Source: Oidiodendron maius Zn
Taxonomy: Eukaryota; Ascomycota; Leotiomycetes; Myxotrichaceae
Assembly: GCA_000827325.1 (NCBI GenBank)
Contig: KN832874.1
Coordinates: 2,216,721 to 2,280,720 of the forward strand
Length of the DNA stretch: 64,000 nt
Direction of reading: 5' to 3'
Below, one piece after another: positions 44,231 to 56,720 of the stretch. The position numbers and the translations under genes are program-made. The notes beneath the pieces were generated by a model, which was not told the DNA's origin, ran no database searches, and saw only the letters and a list, made by a program, of their open reading frames with translations. Position 1 is the stretch's first letter, and every line of letters starts with the position of its first letter.

Positions 44231-45005
44231 AATATAATATAAGGCACGTGGAGCTTCAGGGATCAAGTACAAACTGTGGATTGATTGTGTTGCTAAGGCT
44301 AGAAGTTGAGTAATATGGTTAAACACTTTCTAGATATTGGATTATCCCTTCTTTGCGGAAGAATATAGTCTCATTACGTTTAGGTAGCAAAGGTCCTGAA
44401 AAATGGGGAATGGGTCTGAGATAATTTAGTTTCAGCGTCTCTCCATAGTTGCTATGATCTCTGTCACTTATGAAGTAACACATGCTCTAATATATATCAT
44501 GCTCCATCACTCCAATGGAAATTGACATGTCCACAGACGCAAAGCTTGTAACTTTAGCTCATAGTATTGAAGAGAAATTGAATTTCGTGTCGACACCCAA
44601 TGATAGCTTCTCCGTCTATATATTTCTTTTTGTCTAGCTTTAGCAGTTAGATCGTGTATATAATCACATTTGAGAGCTAGAAGGGCCAGACGAGAGATAT
44701 ATCTCACATTAACCAGATACGGTCACCATATTTCAAACGAAGGCGAATTAGGATGGGGGAGGTTAAGAAACGGGATAGCCGTAACAACACATCAACGACG
44801 TCAATATAAGTGCTGGCCGGTGATCAAAAGGTAGTGATGCTGCTCATGATAAGGAAGCTAACACAGCTCTAGAGGGATGACCACAGAGTTTAATGATATC
44901 ACTCGCTAGAATTCTTTGAGAGTTACTATACGTTGGAAAGAAATCTCCGGTTTGGAAATTGGGGATATCTGGCCAGACGCCATAGATACCTATCGCACCT
45001 GAGCA
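44231..45005. other. Intergenic between two relics
   Basis: This is an AT-rich stretch between the dioxygenase and dienelactone-hydrolase relics. No gene or repeat is recognised. Confidence 0.45.
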
Positions 45006-45939
45006 CTACTCTTCCCGAAGATGCTCCTCAAGCCATTGAAGGGCTTCGAATAGAGCAGACTCCTTTGCATATCTCTGCACTCTTACTTTCAAGTCGGCCC
45101 TAACCACAAATCCATGAGTAACACCCTAATAAAGATTAATTTGATAAGGAATTCCGAGTTTCTTGAGTGTCTCTTCAGAGTCGTGTCATAGATTGCTGGG
45201 AAATATATTATCGATTTCTGCGGCGGCCATAGCCAAAGAACCCTTGATCCCTTCCAGTTCCTGTTTGTCAATCATTGCCGGGTGCGCAATGAAGCCGGCA
45301 TTGACTCGCTCAGAGGTCAGGAACCGAACAACATATATGATGCCAAAACATTATCCCACCAACGCCACTTTCTGTGAAGCTCATCAGTATCACTCACTGT
45401 GCACCGTCCTTGCTAAGGCATTACCTTGCAGTCATACTTCTGCTGAAGGGTATTGATACAAGCATCCACGATGGGATCCACTGTTTGGGGTATATGAGAG
45501 TTTTCTTCACGCCATAGGCCCCCTTGCATCCATGTTGGAATGCTGAAAGTAGCCATGTCGGCATTGAGAGGCACTGGGTCGTCGTGGAAAAGGTCGGGCA
45601 TAAGCACGACATATCTGTGATGGACAATTCAGCCAAAAGTCCAGTTCAGACTAGCAGTGACTGTACCCATTTTCAGCGTATGCGTCGGCGAGAAGTTGAG
45701 CGTTAACGAATTGATGTCCGATAATATCAGTCAGACTAGATTTTGTCAACCATAAATGATGATAAATTTGGTATGGGTCATGTTTTTTACTATAAGATCC
45801 CATAGCCATTTGACGCCACCGCCGATGTTGGCTCACTGACATAGGCTTCGGTCTCACCCACGCTTTCAATGCATCCGCGTGGCTGACCCTCATGCTTGAC
45901 GCCTTTAAAGCAGCAGGTTCCTGGAGCATTCAAAGTCAT
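45006..45939 (-). pseudogene. Dienelactone hydrolase, decayed
   Basis: Starting at ATG 45939, MTLNAPGTCCFKGVKHEG and GCIESVGETEAYVSE match the N-terminus of fungal dienelactone hydrolases. Fragments in other frames follow: LTDIIGHQFVNAQLLADAYA, MPDLFHDDPVPLNA, VVRFLTSERVNAGFIAHPAM, KGSLAMAAAEIDNIFP and SALFEALQWLEEHLREE. Frameshifts and an in-frame stop after IFPSNL destroy it, and the nucleophile region around the usual YCFGG is scrambled. DLH and intradiol dioxygenase work in the same beta-ketoadipate-type pathway, so the pair is probably a lost catabolic cluster. Confidence 0.8.
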
Positions 45940-46678
45940 GTTCAATATATCGATAGATAAGACCGCGGTTTGATTAGTTTATAAGCGGATAGGGGAAGTT
46001 GCAAATAAGAGCACGAGGGTGGAAGCAAGATTTTATGTAGCCGGCAATAGGTGGTATGCTTAGTTTGATTGAGGCTCCTGCATTTAAGTGACCTGGTATC
46101 GGTATGACCCAAGGCGAACGCGGACGGCTTAGGATGACCGGCAATTAAAAGGGTCCAATGTCCTCCGGTATTAGGCACCTGTGCCATCTTCTCGGGCGTG
46201 CTCGGTGTTGATGAATTAGATATCATACAGTATACTCCATCCTGTGTGGCCTGGTGGTCATTAACCTTGCTCTGCCAGCTCCATCTACCACCCTACGGCT
46301 ATTGGTGGGGAGCAATCATCGTAGTTATTACTCCTTGTCATGGGGTTGTAGTGTGCTATTACCATCTGACTGCAAGTCTATTAAGAGGGCTAAAGAAGCC
46401 GCGAAGGAAGTGTGGTGGGGAAAGGGGCTACATAGTTTGCGGCGCCCGGAGCAGTTCTTCCCCGCAGAGAAATATGGCGTGGGGACATTGGTCACCAACC
46501 CCATTTGTGTTTCTAGGGCTTGTTGCCATCGGTCTATTCCAAGCAATTTAGATGCGGTGGTTCACTACCCCACCCACACGCATTCTTCCATTCTGCACTC
46601 AAACAAATATTCATCCTGCGTTTAATGCCGTCCTTGAATTCTGCACTTCGTCCCACGAAATTCAACTACTAGTGAATC
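45940..46678. other. Intergenic, nothing recognised
   Basis: This region lies between the DLH relic and the P450 relic (divergent). Overlapping plus-strand frames of 117 and 123 codons have no domain motifs. Confidence 0.4.
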
Positions 46679-47731
46679 ATGTGGCTATCTGACGTCCTAC
46701 GCCAAACCGACATTGTCTCTGCTCTGGAGTTGCTGGCAGCTTCGTTTGTCATCTACTTGGTCAGCGTTGTAATCTACAACCGCTACTTCCACCCTTTGAG
46801 ACATTTCCCAGGGCCGTTCTGGGCCTCAATCACATCTTTATGGTATTATCGAGCAATCATCAACAGCAAGCATAAGAACTATCAACTTGAAATCCACAGA
46901 AAATATGGTCCAATAGTCAGACTTAGACCTGGCTATATTCAAATTACAGATCCTAATGCCATAGAAACTATATATAGTCCCAAGCAAAATTTCCTCAAGT
47001 CTGACTTTTACTTGCCATTCAACGCTAAAATCTCACCAAGGCCAGGCAACTTTGTTGTTAGTGATGACAAAATTCATATGGAACGTCGAAGAACGGTGGC
47101 GCATCTATACACTCAAGCGGCCGTGCTGGAGTGCGAACCGGGTGATCGATCTCTTTAAGAAACGAAAGGAACAATTTGCCGATTCAGGGGAGGTCACTGA
47201 TATGGCTGCCTGGTTTCGAAAATACACGTTTGATATCATAGGTGAAATGTTCTACGGTCGGGAGGTGTATTTGGGTTCATTCGCGATAATATCGACTATA
47301 ACAACTGGGGCAATTTATTGGAGGCCCTGACTAAACCGATTTCGGCGATTGCCTATATCCCCTATGGCGTCCAAAATATCGTCCGTTCAAGCTTGCTCCT
47401 CTTTCCGGAAACTCGAACTGGGGTCATGGGCTTCTTCACGATCATCCAACAATCGCATTCCACACTAAACCAGAGATTGGATGACATGGCTGCCAAACGG
47501 CCTATCAACCAGAACGATGTTCTTAGTGGACTGATCGATATCGCCAACACCAGATACAAAAAGTCCGAGTTTAATATGCAGGACGTAACGGCGGAAACAT
47601 TCGCCATTATCTTCGCCGGATCCGATACAACTGCTACCGCTTTAACAGCAATCTTCTATTTCCTCCACAAACATCCACAGACGCTAGCTAAACTTCGAGA
47701 GGAGATTGACCTCGCCTTTGCTGAAGGGAGA
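46679..47731 (+). pseudogene. Cytochrome P450 (pisatin-demethylase-like), frameshifted and 3'-truncated
   Basis: The N-terminus is well kept: an anchor helix (VSALELLAASFVIYLVSVVI), the Pro-rich hinge HPLRHFPGPFWASI, HRKYGPIVRLRPGYIQI and the I-helix FAIIFAGSDTTATALTAIF. Two one-base shifts occur, near 47135 (ECE to RVIDLFKKRKEQF) and near 47270 (FYGRE to FGFIRDNIDYNNWG). The sequence stops being P450 after LREEIDLAFAEG. The ExxR motif and the haem-binding Cys region are gone, so no active enzyme is possible. The break point abuts the 3' end of the SDR gene on the other strand. Confidence 0.85.
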
Positions 47732-47735
47732 GTGC

Positions 47736-48561
47736 TCAAGCATTCGACCCTCCATCTACAGTCCAACTTGCGCCCGTAACATAACTAGAATCGTCGCTCA
47801 AGAGAAATACCACGACGTTAGCAATTTCTTGTGCAGTTCCAAGTCGAGAAAGCGGTGGGGGAGGAACTGTAGACTCTCCTCCATTTGCCTGATTTGCGCG
47901 AAGCATAGGAGTATCAATAGGACCACTAAATCGGAGCTAAGTTAGTTCACGCCGCTTTGATCCAAGGAATTAGTTAGACTCACGGCATAATGCTGTTAAC
48001 CCGAATCTTTCGCCCAGCCGCCTCCATCGCAGCACTCTTCACCAAACCAATGCCCGCATGCTTGCTGGTACTGTAGATTGCGCCCTTTCTGAATCCTCGT
48101 TCACCGAACATGCTTGTAATATGGACGATGCTTCCCGGCTCTTCCATAAGTCCAGGCTTCAGTGCTTCGCTGATAACAATGAACGGGCCTTTAACGTTAA
48201 CGTTCATGATAAAGTCATATTCCTGATCCTCAACATCCCATATTTCAAAATGTCCCATCTTGTGGCCTGCTGTCCCTGCCAAATTAGCAACGCCATCTAT
48301 CTTGCCGAACTTTTCCTTTGTTGTCCGGAGGAATTCTCTAACTGCGGCGCGCTCGGTGATGTTGACTTGACAGGTGAGTACCTTGCTCTTGTGATCTTCA
48401 TCAAGTTCATTAACCATCTTCGATAGGCCATCCGCGTTCGTGTCGCATAGTCCCAGCAATGCACCCCGAGCGATCAATGTGGTCGCGGCTGCATAGCCCA
48501 TTCCGGATGCGCTTCCAGTGATAACAAACACTTTGCCCACAAGCGAAGCAGCCATATTCAC
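47736..48561 (-). CDS. Short-chain dehydrogenase/reductase (classical SDR)
   Basis: Two exons, complement of 47736-47925 and 47984-48561, joined by a 58-nt intron (CC|GTGAGT...TTTAG|T), encode 255 residues. The cofactor motif is TGSASGMG (15-22), NLAG follows (93-96), and the catalytic residues are S150, Y163 and K167 in YSTSKHAG. The C-terminus is the classical [13 protein letters not shown]. It is cytosolic and NAD(P)-dependent; the substrate is unknown. Met3 (MAASLVGKV) is an alternative start. It is the only intact gene among the aromatic-catabolism relics, and its stop codon lies four bases from the P450 break point. Confidence 0.92.
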
Positions 48562-50249
48562 GAGGTTGAATTTGTAAAAAAAAGTTAAATATTGAAGATC
48601 CTATAAACTGTTGCACAATCTCATTTGAGTTGAGAATCGTGAGGAAACAGGAGATAGAGATTGAGAGGATTGTGAGCTAGGCGTGTCATTCAAGAGTGGG
48701 AACAACAGATCTAATAACTGGTTACGTGATTCTGCATTTTGCGAAGCCGTCGTACATGTACTAAGTCAGAATTTTGTCCCAGAAAAAAGTGCGACAAGTA
48801 TTCCCGAACGAAGGTGTCTAGCACCACGATTGTAGTTCCTACTTGCCACCTGTGCTGTACTGTACCTCTCAGAGCCATGCCACAGTAGGGACTAGTACTG
48901 CTCACCATAAGCAGGCTGCATTAGCTTTACCACGATATTTGGTAGTGGAGGGCCTCAAACGCGCAGGGATTGCAAATAATTCTCGCCATGCGAGTGGGGC
49001 AGATATTGGCTGTGCTTATCACCTTTGTCCAGGAGCATCCTGCTTCGTGGTGATACTTGTACAAGTAATTCAGGTCAAGTGGAGAGTCCGCAAGCAGGTT
49101 GCATTAGTGTGAAATCCGCCTGCAGGGACTATTGGCTGAATCGAAGGAAGCGAATGATGTAACTGGACTAGTGCCTTTTAAGGCTTTTAGCCGGGCGCAA
49201 TAGACTTCGTTCGTATGTGAGCGGCGCACTGCTTTTTTACCGCAAAAATCATCAAAAACGAGCCCTAAGTGAAAATACAACCGTGCCGTATACAATTAAG
49301 AAGAGAATAACTTCTCTCTCTTTCGGCCCTTACTATTGACTCTAGGCATCACATTAAGTCCCGGTATTATAGGGCGTTGGGGATAACGAAGAAGATGTCC
49401 CTTTCCTAGTCATCCTGGATATGCATAATATTCCGGTCCCCTTTCTCGGGGCTGTCGGGGCCGACTGAAAATTCCTCTACTCAAGGATCCGGGATTCGGA
49501 TATTTAGACCAATCGGGGATGGTGCCGGAGCACAGGAAGCGGTGCAGGGTGGCGGAGATGCTCTAGGAACGATATAAATCCATCACAGGCTGCTAGAGTA
49601 ATCACACCAGCGGCAGGTGGTTTAATATTCCGATATTGGGGGTGGCCGGTAAAAGGCATATTGGATTCCGCTTCCAGCACGGAATATGAGAAAATAGAAT
49701 CGTCTAAGCCCCGCCCGCTCAATAAGCTACGTGGTCCGGTCAATCCAATTGTTTTTTACCTCGTTATATATGGAATTTTATTCGCTTGGCTTAGAAAATG
49801 TAAGATATCAGTTCGTCGCACAACAACAGGCCTCCTTTATATCTGTAGCCATACTCCGTCGGTATCATTTGTATTTCTAAGCCTCTGAACATGATATTGA
49901 GGAGAGAAGAAGCGGATAAACTATACCTGGTAATAAGGGGCCTCTCCACCCCCTCAAGAGTCTACACTCGAATTTTACAAAAGTGTTCGGATCATTACCC
50001 TTTTGCTCCACAAATCATCTTCTTACTACATCAACCCATGTTACCGGCCGCCAGGCAAAGTCTCGGAGTCTCGCCTGACAGGGCTGCACTATATCGAAAT
50101 AATGTAACCCGCACTGATCCCTGAAATCTCAGACGGTCTCTCCACATGGAGGCGGGATCCCCAGAGTGGAGAATGGGTCCTAGTGTATGAGACATAGAAC
50201 ACAGTCCGGATATCTCTTGTGAGTTTAATAACGACCGGAGCTCACAAAG
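48562..50249. other. Intergenic, nothing recognised
   Basis: This 1.7-kb stretch follows the SDR promoter. Only short open frames without motifs occur. Confidence 0.4.
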
Positions 50250-50990
50250 AGGTAGGTTAGAGGAATTTGGGCAACTTCATGCACACAGTTCTCCTCCAGT
50301 GTAAAATATAGACTTCAAAATCATGGGTGAAGCCCGTACCAGACAAAAGCCCAGCGGCTATGATTACAATGGGATTGTGTTGCAACATTCGAATGGAGTT
50401 GGCGACTTGATTTGCCACAATTCCATGGGGGGAGTTAGCGGGATTGTGAGAAAAACTTTGCATGCTTCGTAGCAAAAAATACTAGCATTTAATATACCTT
50501 TGATAGCCTTTATTGGAATATTATTATCAAGTGAGCCGTCTATCTTTTCTCAACAGGTCTACCCTAATACTTAAGCTGTACTAATATCCATGATATATGA
50601 TCAACTACGATTTTGCCAAAACCAGAGAGAGACAAGTTTTATAGCTAAATCAGTTCCGGGAGCTAACTATAAGATGCCGGTAAATGCTCCGCGGCCCAAG
50701 GCTGGGTATAAAACCACCTGAGGAGGCCAGACACCGAGAAAATAACATCCAGAGAGTCAAAACGATTCTTATATTGTGAATAGTTAATATCCAGTCCAAG
50801 TCCCGAGGCTATCGTTGTACGTAAAAGTGTGAAATACGCGTACATTTTCATCACTTGCCTTTCTCTTCGGGAGGCTACGGTGGTTTGCAATTGAGGGTAA
50901 GCTTCGACAGTCAGAGACGTGATAACACCAATGATACTGCCTCCGCCACCTTGCAGTATCTAGAAGATATACTCCGAAGATTTCTTCATC
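50250..50990 (-). pseudogene. Probable relic of an FAD-binding oxidoreductase
   Basis: On the minus strand, QGGGGSIIGVITSLTVEAYPQL resembles the GGGGGTFGIVTSLTVKAYP segment of FAD_binding_4/BBE oxidases. It is followed, across several frames, by FHTFTYNDSLGTW and NPIVIIAAGLLSGTGF. Stops and frameshifts are frequent and both ends are missing. The assignment rests mainly on the first motif. Confidence 0.4.
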
Positions 50991-51226
50991 AGATTAGTTT
51001 TGCGATAATCTCGCTTCTGGTGAATTAACTTCCTGATTAGCTCAAAAGTAGCAAAATGATATTGTGCAACGTATCCCTAAGATGGTTCATAATCGTAACA
51101 TCAATTTAAGAAGTGTGCTGTAGGGAAATAATGTTATGTTTACTCTTGGGGGCTCAAAACCAGTCCATCCCTTGCTCCTTTCCAACCTTTTCACAATATT
51201 TCACACGCACACCTCCACATAAGCGC

Positions 51227-52432
51227 CTATAAGTTTGGCAACTTCATAACACTATCTGTCACGTAATTATTAGTACCCAAATATCCAGCACTCACGATAA
51301 GCAAATAATCCGGATCATCCATGACTCTCAGCTCCCTCGAATAAGAACCCCATTGAGGCGTATTGTACATGACCCAAGAATTTGGTTCACCTAATTCCGT
51401 GTTTACAAAGATCTCAGGACTACTGTTTGCGCTCACGGCGATAGTTCCATTTGCACCGCCTGAAGGACTCCAGACGACGTAGGGGGAGGAAGTTGGGACG
51501 GTCCCGCCAGCGTTGAGGATTTGTCCTGGTGCGGAGTTGAATAAAAGGGGACTAGAGCTGATGCGGTAGTAGACAGGGTAGCCGGCGTTTTTTGGGTTCG
51601 GGCCACCGCCATATTCATAGGTCATGATCCATTGACCATTAGGGAGAGGTGCGATGGTCGTCATACCAGGGCGTTGGCTATAGGTGGGGTATGCGACGTC
51701 ATCGATTACGACTCCCCAATTGATAGCATCTGAGGATACTTGGTGGACGAGCTTTTGACCATGTGCTGGGTCGCGCTGGTCAGAATAGTAAGCGACGAGT
51801 TGGTTGTTGTAGACCATAAGAAATGGCTCCCAGACTGGGGTGTAGCCGTTGGTGGAAATGGCCTCTCCTCCTTCTGCAATGCTGGAGACGAATGACCAGG
51901 TTGCCCCATTGTCCTTAGATGCGTAGAGATCGATCTTGGTGTGGCTGAGATTAGCAGGAACAGAGTTGCCGGCACAGAGAATTGTTCCTTTTGGAAGATT
52001 GCCGATCGCCTGTGGAAGGACATAGAGGAACGGTTCCCAGCGCAATCCCCAACCATTCACTTGATCCGTGACATTGGAAAAAGAAGTCCAGGTCTGGCCC
52101 TTATCGGAGCTTTTGTAAATGGGGAAATAGACCAAGGGTGGTTCGGGGGAGTAGTTTTCCCTTGATATGATCTGTTAGCCGAGCTGGTAGAGAATTATTA
52201 ATATCTATTACCATGTTGCTAGGACAGTTCCATCTGCCAGTTGAGCTGTACGGCCATAGAGGGTTCTTGGAGTACTGTAGCTCGTTGGCGGATAGAATAT
52301 TGTCTCTTTTGTAACTACGTGGTCCGCAACAGCACGCTGTTCGATAGCTACTCCTGCTGTGGGTGCGGCATAGCCAAAGGAGACGGACAAGGCCAATGCG
52401 AAGCATGCGGCAAAGGGGTTGCGGCCGAACAT
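51227..52432 (-). CDS. Exo-alpha-1,5-L-arabinanase-like enzyme, glycoside hydrolase family 93
   Basis: Two exons, complement of 51227-52160 and 52212-52432, with a 51-nt intron (TG|GTAATA...ATCAAG|G), encode 384 residues. The start at 52432 (MFGRNPFAACFALALSVSFG) gives a signal peptide; an upstream in-frame Met would bury it. The body is a six-bladed sialidase-like propeller with repeated SSDKGQTWTSFSNV- and SKDNGATWSF-type Asp-box strands, and has WGLRWEPFLYVLP, GYTPVWEPFLMVY, YYSDQRDPAHGQKLVHQ and QRPGMTTIAPLPNGQWI. GH93 enzymes release arabinobiose from the end of linear arabinan. The gene appears intact. It is transcribed divergently from the sugar porter. Confidence 0.88.
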
Positions 52433-53579
52433 GACGAGATAAAACCGTGCGGCAGAGCAATATGTAAAATTTAGGCTAGTTGATGGTGCTGAGAGGATAT
52501 CTCTAGGTGTGATTCTTTGACTATGGGCATTGGCAGTCTTATATACTTTTCTCGGGCCATGCCTGCCCACAATTGAGACAGTCCCTTGCGCAGTGGAAGA
52601 GGTGTGACTTGCATCAAAGCTAACATGGTCGATGGCTTCGATATTATCGGCCACACACTCTCTGAGAACCCCAAAAACCTTCAGATTAGCTTTCCACAGT
52701 AGTGTTGTTCCTTCCCCGAGTTCCCCGCGATTTTCCGCCCCGCAATTTCCTCCGCAATTTCCTCCGCGATTTTGCTCTGTATCTTCTTTGTTCAAGCGAT
52801 CTCATGCATTGATTGGCGCGCTTACGATAGTATGTTTGGCCAAACCTGAGAGATTTCAGGATTTTACCCCGGGTCAGGCGCCCCCTATTGATTCATGAAA
52901 GTAGGCTCGACCGCGAGTCCAACAAGGGTTGGTTCATTGGTTTAGTGCGTGGGGAAACCTAAATGCTCAATGCGGGAATCACAGCCAATCACCATCAGCT
53001 AATCCCGGCCTGCGCCTAACGGGCACCTTCATGCAAGACGGCGATCGTTTGTATCAAGTATCAACTCCATACCCTCTCACTTTACTTAGCGACCCACTTC
53101 CATTGGCGCGCCTGGCTTGGTTAAGATCTCACCCGCGGGGCAGACGCGGGTACTTTGCAATTGACTATACGTAATCCACAATGCAGATTCAATTTCTCCA
53201 ACCCAGGTTTTCGCCTCCAGCGACTGGTGTTATTAACCGGAATCCAAAATGATGACCAAGCACGATCTTGTTACATTGGGCCCAAGCACATCAACGGACA
53301 ACAGCTGACGGAATAGCGGGATTGAAGCCATTCAATTGGCTGCCCATTCCGCCATGGACTCGGCACCCCTAATTGATTGTAGACAGTGTTCTCAGATAAA
53401 GGGTGGGGGTGGGTTTGGCCGATCAACTTATCAGGAAAGGGATCGTGAAATATTGAGGTACTAAATCTTTATATAGTGGCAGATCTCCCTCTTGTCCTCA
53501 ACTATGTCGATGCAGACCACTGGTTTATATCATATTCCTTGTCGTCCTTTTCCGTTCACGTTATATCCGATAACAACTC
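52433..53579. promoter_or_regulatory. Shared divergent promoter of the GH93 gene and the sugar porter
   Basis: TATA-like boxes lie about 110 bp before each ATG: TATATAAG read on the minus strand near 52540-52547, and TTTATATAG near 53468-53476. A GTGGGG word at 53403-53408 fits the CreA carbon-repressor consensus SYGGRG, and CCCCGG lies near 52868. Shared control by sugar availability is an inference from this layout. Confidence 0.4.
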
Positions 53580-55319
53580 ATGGCTGATCACGGAACTGGA
53601 GAGAAAGCCCAAGTTGCTCATAATGAGGGCACCGAAGGGATCATGTTAGATGACGCCGTGCAAATCGCCGACGAGGTGCTGTATGGCAAATCCAGTCCTT
53701 GGACTTGGCCGCTAATTCGCTTGTACTGTGTTTTGTTTATTGGATATCTTTGTGGTTGCTTGAATGGGTATGATGGTTCGCTTATGGGCGGGCTGAATGT
53801 AATGAAGGCCTATCAAGAATTCTTTGGGATGTGAGTGCTGTCCGCAGGCCGTCGGCTTAAAGCCGTGGAGAAAACGCGCTGAATGGCTGACGATTTGTAG
53901 GAGATCCGCCGATTCCGGCACTGGTCTGGTGTTCGCCATGTATAGCCTGGGCTCCATTCCAGCAGTCGTCCTGTCTGGCCCCGTGAACGACTATCTGGGC
54001 CGCCGCATGGGAATGTTCACTGGAGCGGTTCTAATCATCATTGGAACATGTATTCAAGCACCAGCGATCAGCCACAGCATGTTCCTAGCAGGCCGATTTA
54101 TCTTAGGCTTTGGAGTGACCTTTTGCAATGTCAGCTCCCCCTGCTATGTCAGCGAAATGGCACATCCCCGTTGGCGTGGAACCTTAACCGGTCTGTATAA
54201 TTGTATGTGGTCAGTACATATGCATGGCCCTATTTACGCTTGCTCGTGCTCACTCGGTCGATTCGCAGGTGGATCGGATCTATTATTGCAGGCTGGGTCG
54301 TCTATGGATGCTCACACATCACGACGTCTATGGGATTTCGCATTCCGATCTGGTGCCAACTGCTCTCATCCGTTGTCGTGGGGGCTGCAGCCTGGTTTCT
54401 CCCCGAGTCCCCGCGCTGGTTGATGGCCCAGGACCGCTTGGAGGATGCAATTAGTGTCCTTGCCAAGTATCATGGAGAGGGTGATCGTAATCACCCCATT
54501 GTCATCCTCCAGGTGGAAGAGATGCAGCATCAAATCCTCATTGGGGCGTCTGATAAAAGGTGGTGGGATTACCGCGAGTTATATAACACCCGCTCAGCGC
54601 GAAATCGTCTTATCTGTGCATTGGGAATGGGCTGTTTTGGTCAGGTCTCAGGTAACAGTGTGACGAGTTACTATTTGCCGGTAATGCTGCAAAATGCAGG
54701 AATTGCCTCGCAAAGCACTGAGTTGATGCTAAATGGTATTTTCCCCATGATCTGTTTTCTTGCCTCTATTGCTGGTGCTCGATTCACCGATACGATTGGT
54801 CGTCGACCATTATTGATCTACTCAATCTTCTTCTGCTCCTGTTGCTTTGCTATTATAACTGGTCGTTCGAAGATGGCCGTGGAAAACCCAGATAGTCGGT
54901 TGGCAGCTAACGCCACAATCGCCTTTATCTACATCTTCGGTATTGTCTTCTCTTTTGGTTGGACACCGCTACAGAGCATGTATATCGTCGAGTGCCTGAC
55001 CACTAATACTCGTGCAAAAGGCACCTCCGTTGCCTATCTTGTCACTGCTATCAGTAGTGCAGTCATACAGTACAGTGCTGGACCTGGAATGGATAACATC
55101 CACTATTATTTCTACTTAGTCTTTGTGTTCTGGGACCTGTTTGAACTGGTGATCATCTACTTCTTCTGGCCTGAGACCAAGAATCGGACACTGGAGGAGT
55201 TGGAAGAAGTTTTCTCGGCCCCGAATCCGGTGAAGCGCAGTCTGATCCACCGGGATGCCAACACTGTTCTCAGTACTCTGCAGTTCGAGGATCAGGATGC
55301 GAAGGGTGGACGGGCGTGA
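53580..55319 (+). CDS. MFS sugar porter (hexose/disaccharide H+ symporter type)
   Basis: Three exons (53580-53830, 53901-54206, 54269-55319) encode 535 residues. Sugar-porter signatures are present: [20 protein letters not shown] in helix 1, [48 protein letters not shown] and the terminal [16 protein letters not shown]. Introns are GTGAGT...TTGTAG (70 nt) and GTGGTC...TCGCAG (62 nt), the latter joining YNCMW to [12 protein letters not shown]. It has twelve predicted helices and sits in the plasma membrane. Its closest functional group is the fungal lactose/pentose-type porters. Pairing with GH93 suggests uptake of arabinose or arabino-oligosaccharides, which is inference. Confidence 0.92.
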
Positions 55320-55683
55320 GCTCAATATGACAAACTGAATGGCGACAGGGAGTGGCGAATAGTAGCCTCAACTATCGACAGAAATTGTTGAACGGAAGAG
55401 ACAAGACAATGTACAACTTTTGAAATCTTGCCCAGCCACTTTGTCCTATTGAACACGATTTGTCACTATCACGACTACTAACACTTATTTCATAACATTG
55501 GACATGGCCACATACTCTACGTAGTAATTTAAACCGTTGAGTTTTATGAAGCATATTCCGTAACTTAGAATGCCAGCAGAAATGGCTTCTTCGACCCTCT
55601 TACCGGCACCGTGAACGGTGACCCATGCATGTTTCATATGGAATTCAAAGTATGTGTAGAGAGGCATTTACGAATCCCAAGTC

Positions 55684-55765
55684 ATCACAAATCTAACGGA
55701 TCTCGCTTCCCCGTTAAAACCTGTGGACGTGAGGGTGTTGGTTCGAATCCAGCTCTAGGCACCTT
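55684..55765 (+). repeat. tRNA-derived fragment (B box and 3' acceptor only)
   Basis: GTTGGTTCGAATCCAGC forms a perfect T-arm stem-loop with the B-box word GGTTCGAATCC, followed by TCTAGGCACC like a 3' acceptor strand. No matching 5' acceptor (GCCTAGA) or D-arm is found upstream. It is therefore not a functional tRNA but may be a tRNA relic or the head of a SINE. Confidence 0.35.
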
Positions 55766-56720
55766 CTGTCCCCTCCTCAGAAGATGACCAGCTGGTTTAC
55801 CTAGGACTACTCCCCCTAGGCCCAGCTTGAACCCGGATTCTGCTTCCGGATACCACAGCAGCGGTCGCCCAACCGAGAACCTAGGCAAACCCTACCCTTC
55901 TAAAGGGGTGAGCCTTTAGGAGCGATCAGACCAATTCAATGATACGCGAACAGAAGGGCTAGAGACTAGGGTGATAAGGCCCTGCAACCGCCACCAGTCA
56001 TGTAGCGAAGTGACCAGTCTCGATGGCCACTTAGGAGTAGAACTGAGTGAGAGACACGGCTGAGCAATAGGAGCAGGACAGTGGTCTGATCCTAGGGAGA
56101 AGAAGGAAGTTTGGTTTAGAGTTGCCACTAGACGAGTTTACCTAGCCCTCCCGATTGTTGCCTGTATTTCAAGGGGGTGCGCATATCGGTGAGGATTTGC
56201 CCGAGAGGTTGCGTTAGCTTTTGTATGGAGGTACCGCGTCCTTAAGCCATTGCGGAGTATAAATAATAATAGTAATTTGCGAATCCCGCTATCAATATTT
56301 GTTCATTACCTCTGAGCTACAAGATTGATCTTCTGAAACGTTTCTGTCTTCAAAATATTGCTGTTTAAAAAATTAAGCACGATTTTCAACAGGTGGAAGG
56401 ACCGTGGGATATGATATAGTTGAGCGACATAGACTAGTTCGCAGTCCGCAAGCTCCGAGGAAATGAGAACTGTTAAAAATGCACCCAGGAACTAACGTAG
56501 TTAGACCTGTTCTGGTAGCATCGAGTCCTGGGCAGCCAATTAGAGCGCAGCTTCCTGATGTAGTTAAGCATAGGAGAAGCCTGCGTTTCTTCAGAAGCTC
56601 GCCCACTGAGTCGAGGAACTATCACAGGCGCCCAGACTTGTGAGTCGTCTGCCACATATTTGATCCGAGAATCGAGCAGTGTGCAATGGCGGCTTGTCCA
56701 AAAACCATCATGCGTTAATG
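55766..56720. other. Intergenic, possible repeat remnants
   Basis: About 1 kb lies between the tRNA-like fragment and the regulator's stop codon. Short minus-strand frames (for example at 56373-56655) show no domain. Confidence 0.35.

Noticed and set aside
36638-48561. A complete mer operon-like cluster
   Set aside because: Only the lyase is present; no mercuric reductase, MerR-type regulator or mercury transporter is recognisable nearby.
52433-52795. N-terminal extension of the GH93 protein
   Set aside because: It would bury the signal peptide starting at 52432 and includes the TATA region; it is 5' flank.
55684-55765. Functional tRNA gene
   Set aside because: Only the T-arm and 3' acceptor strand are present; no matching 5' acceptor strand or D-arm.
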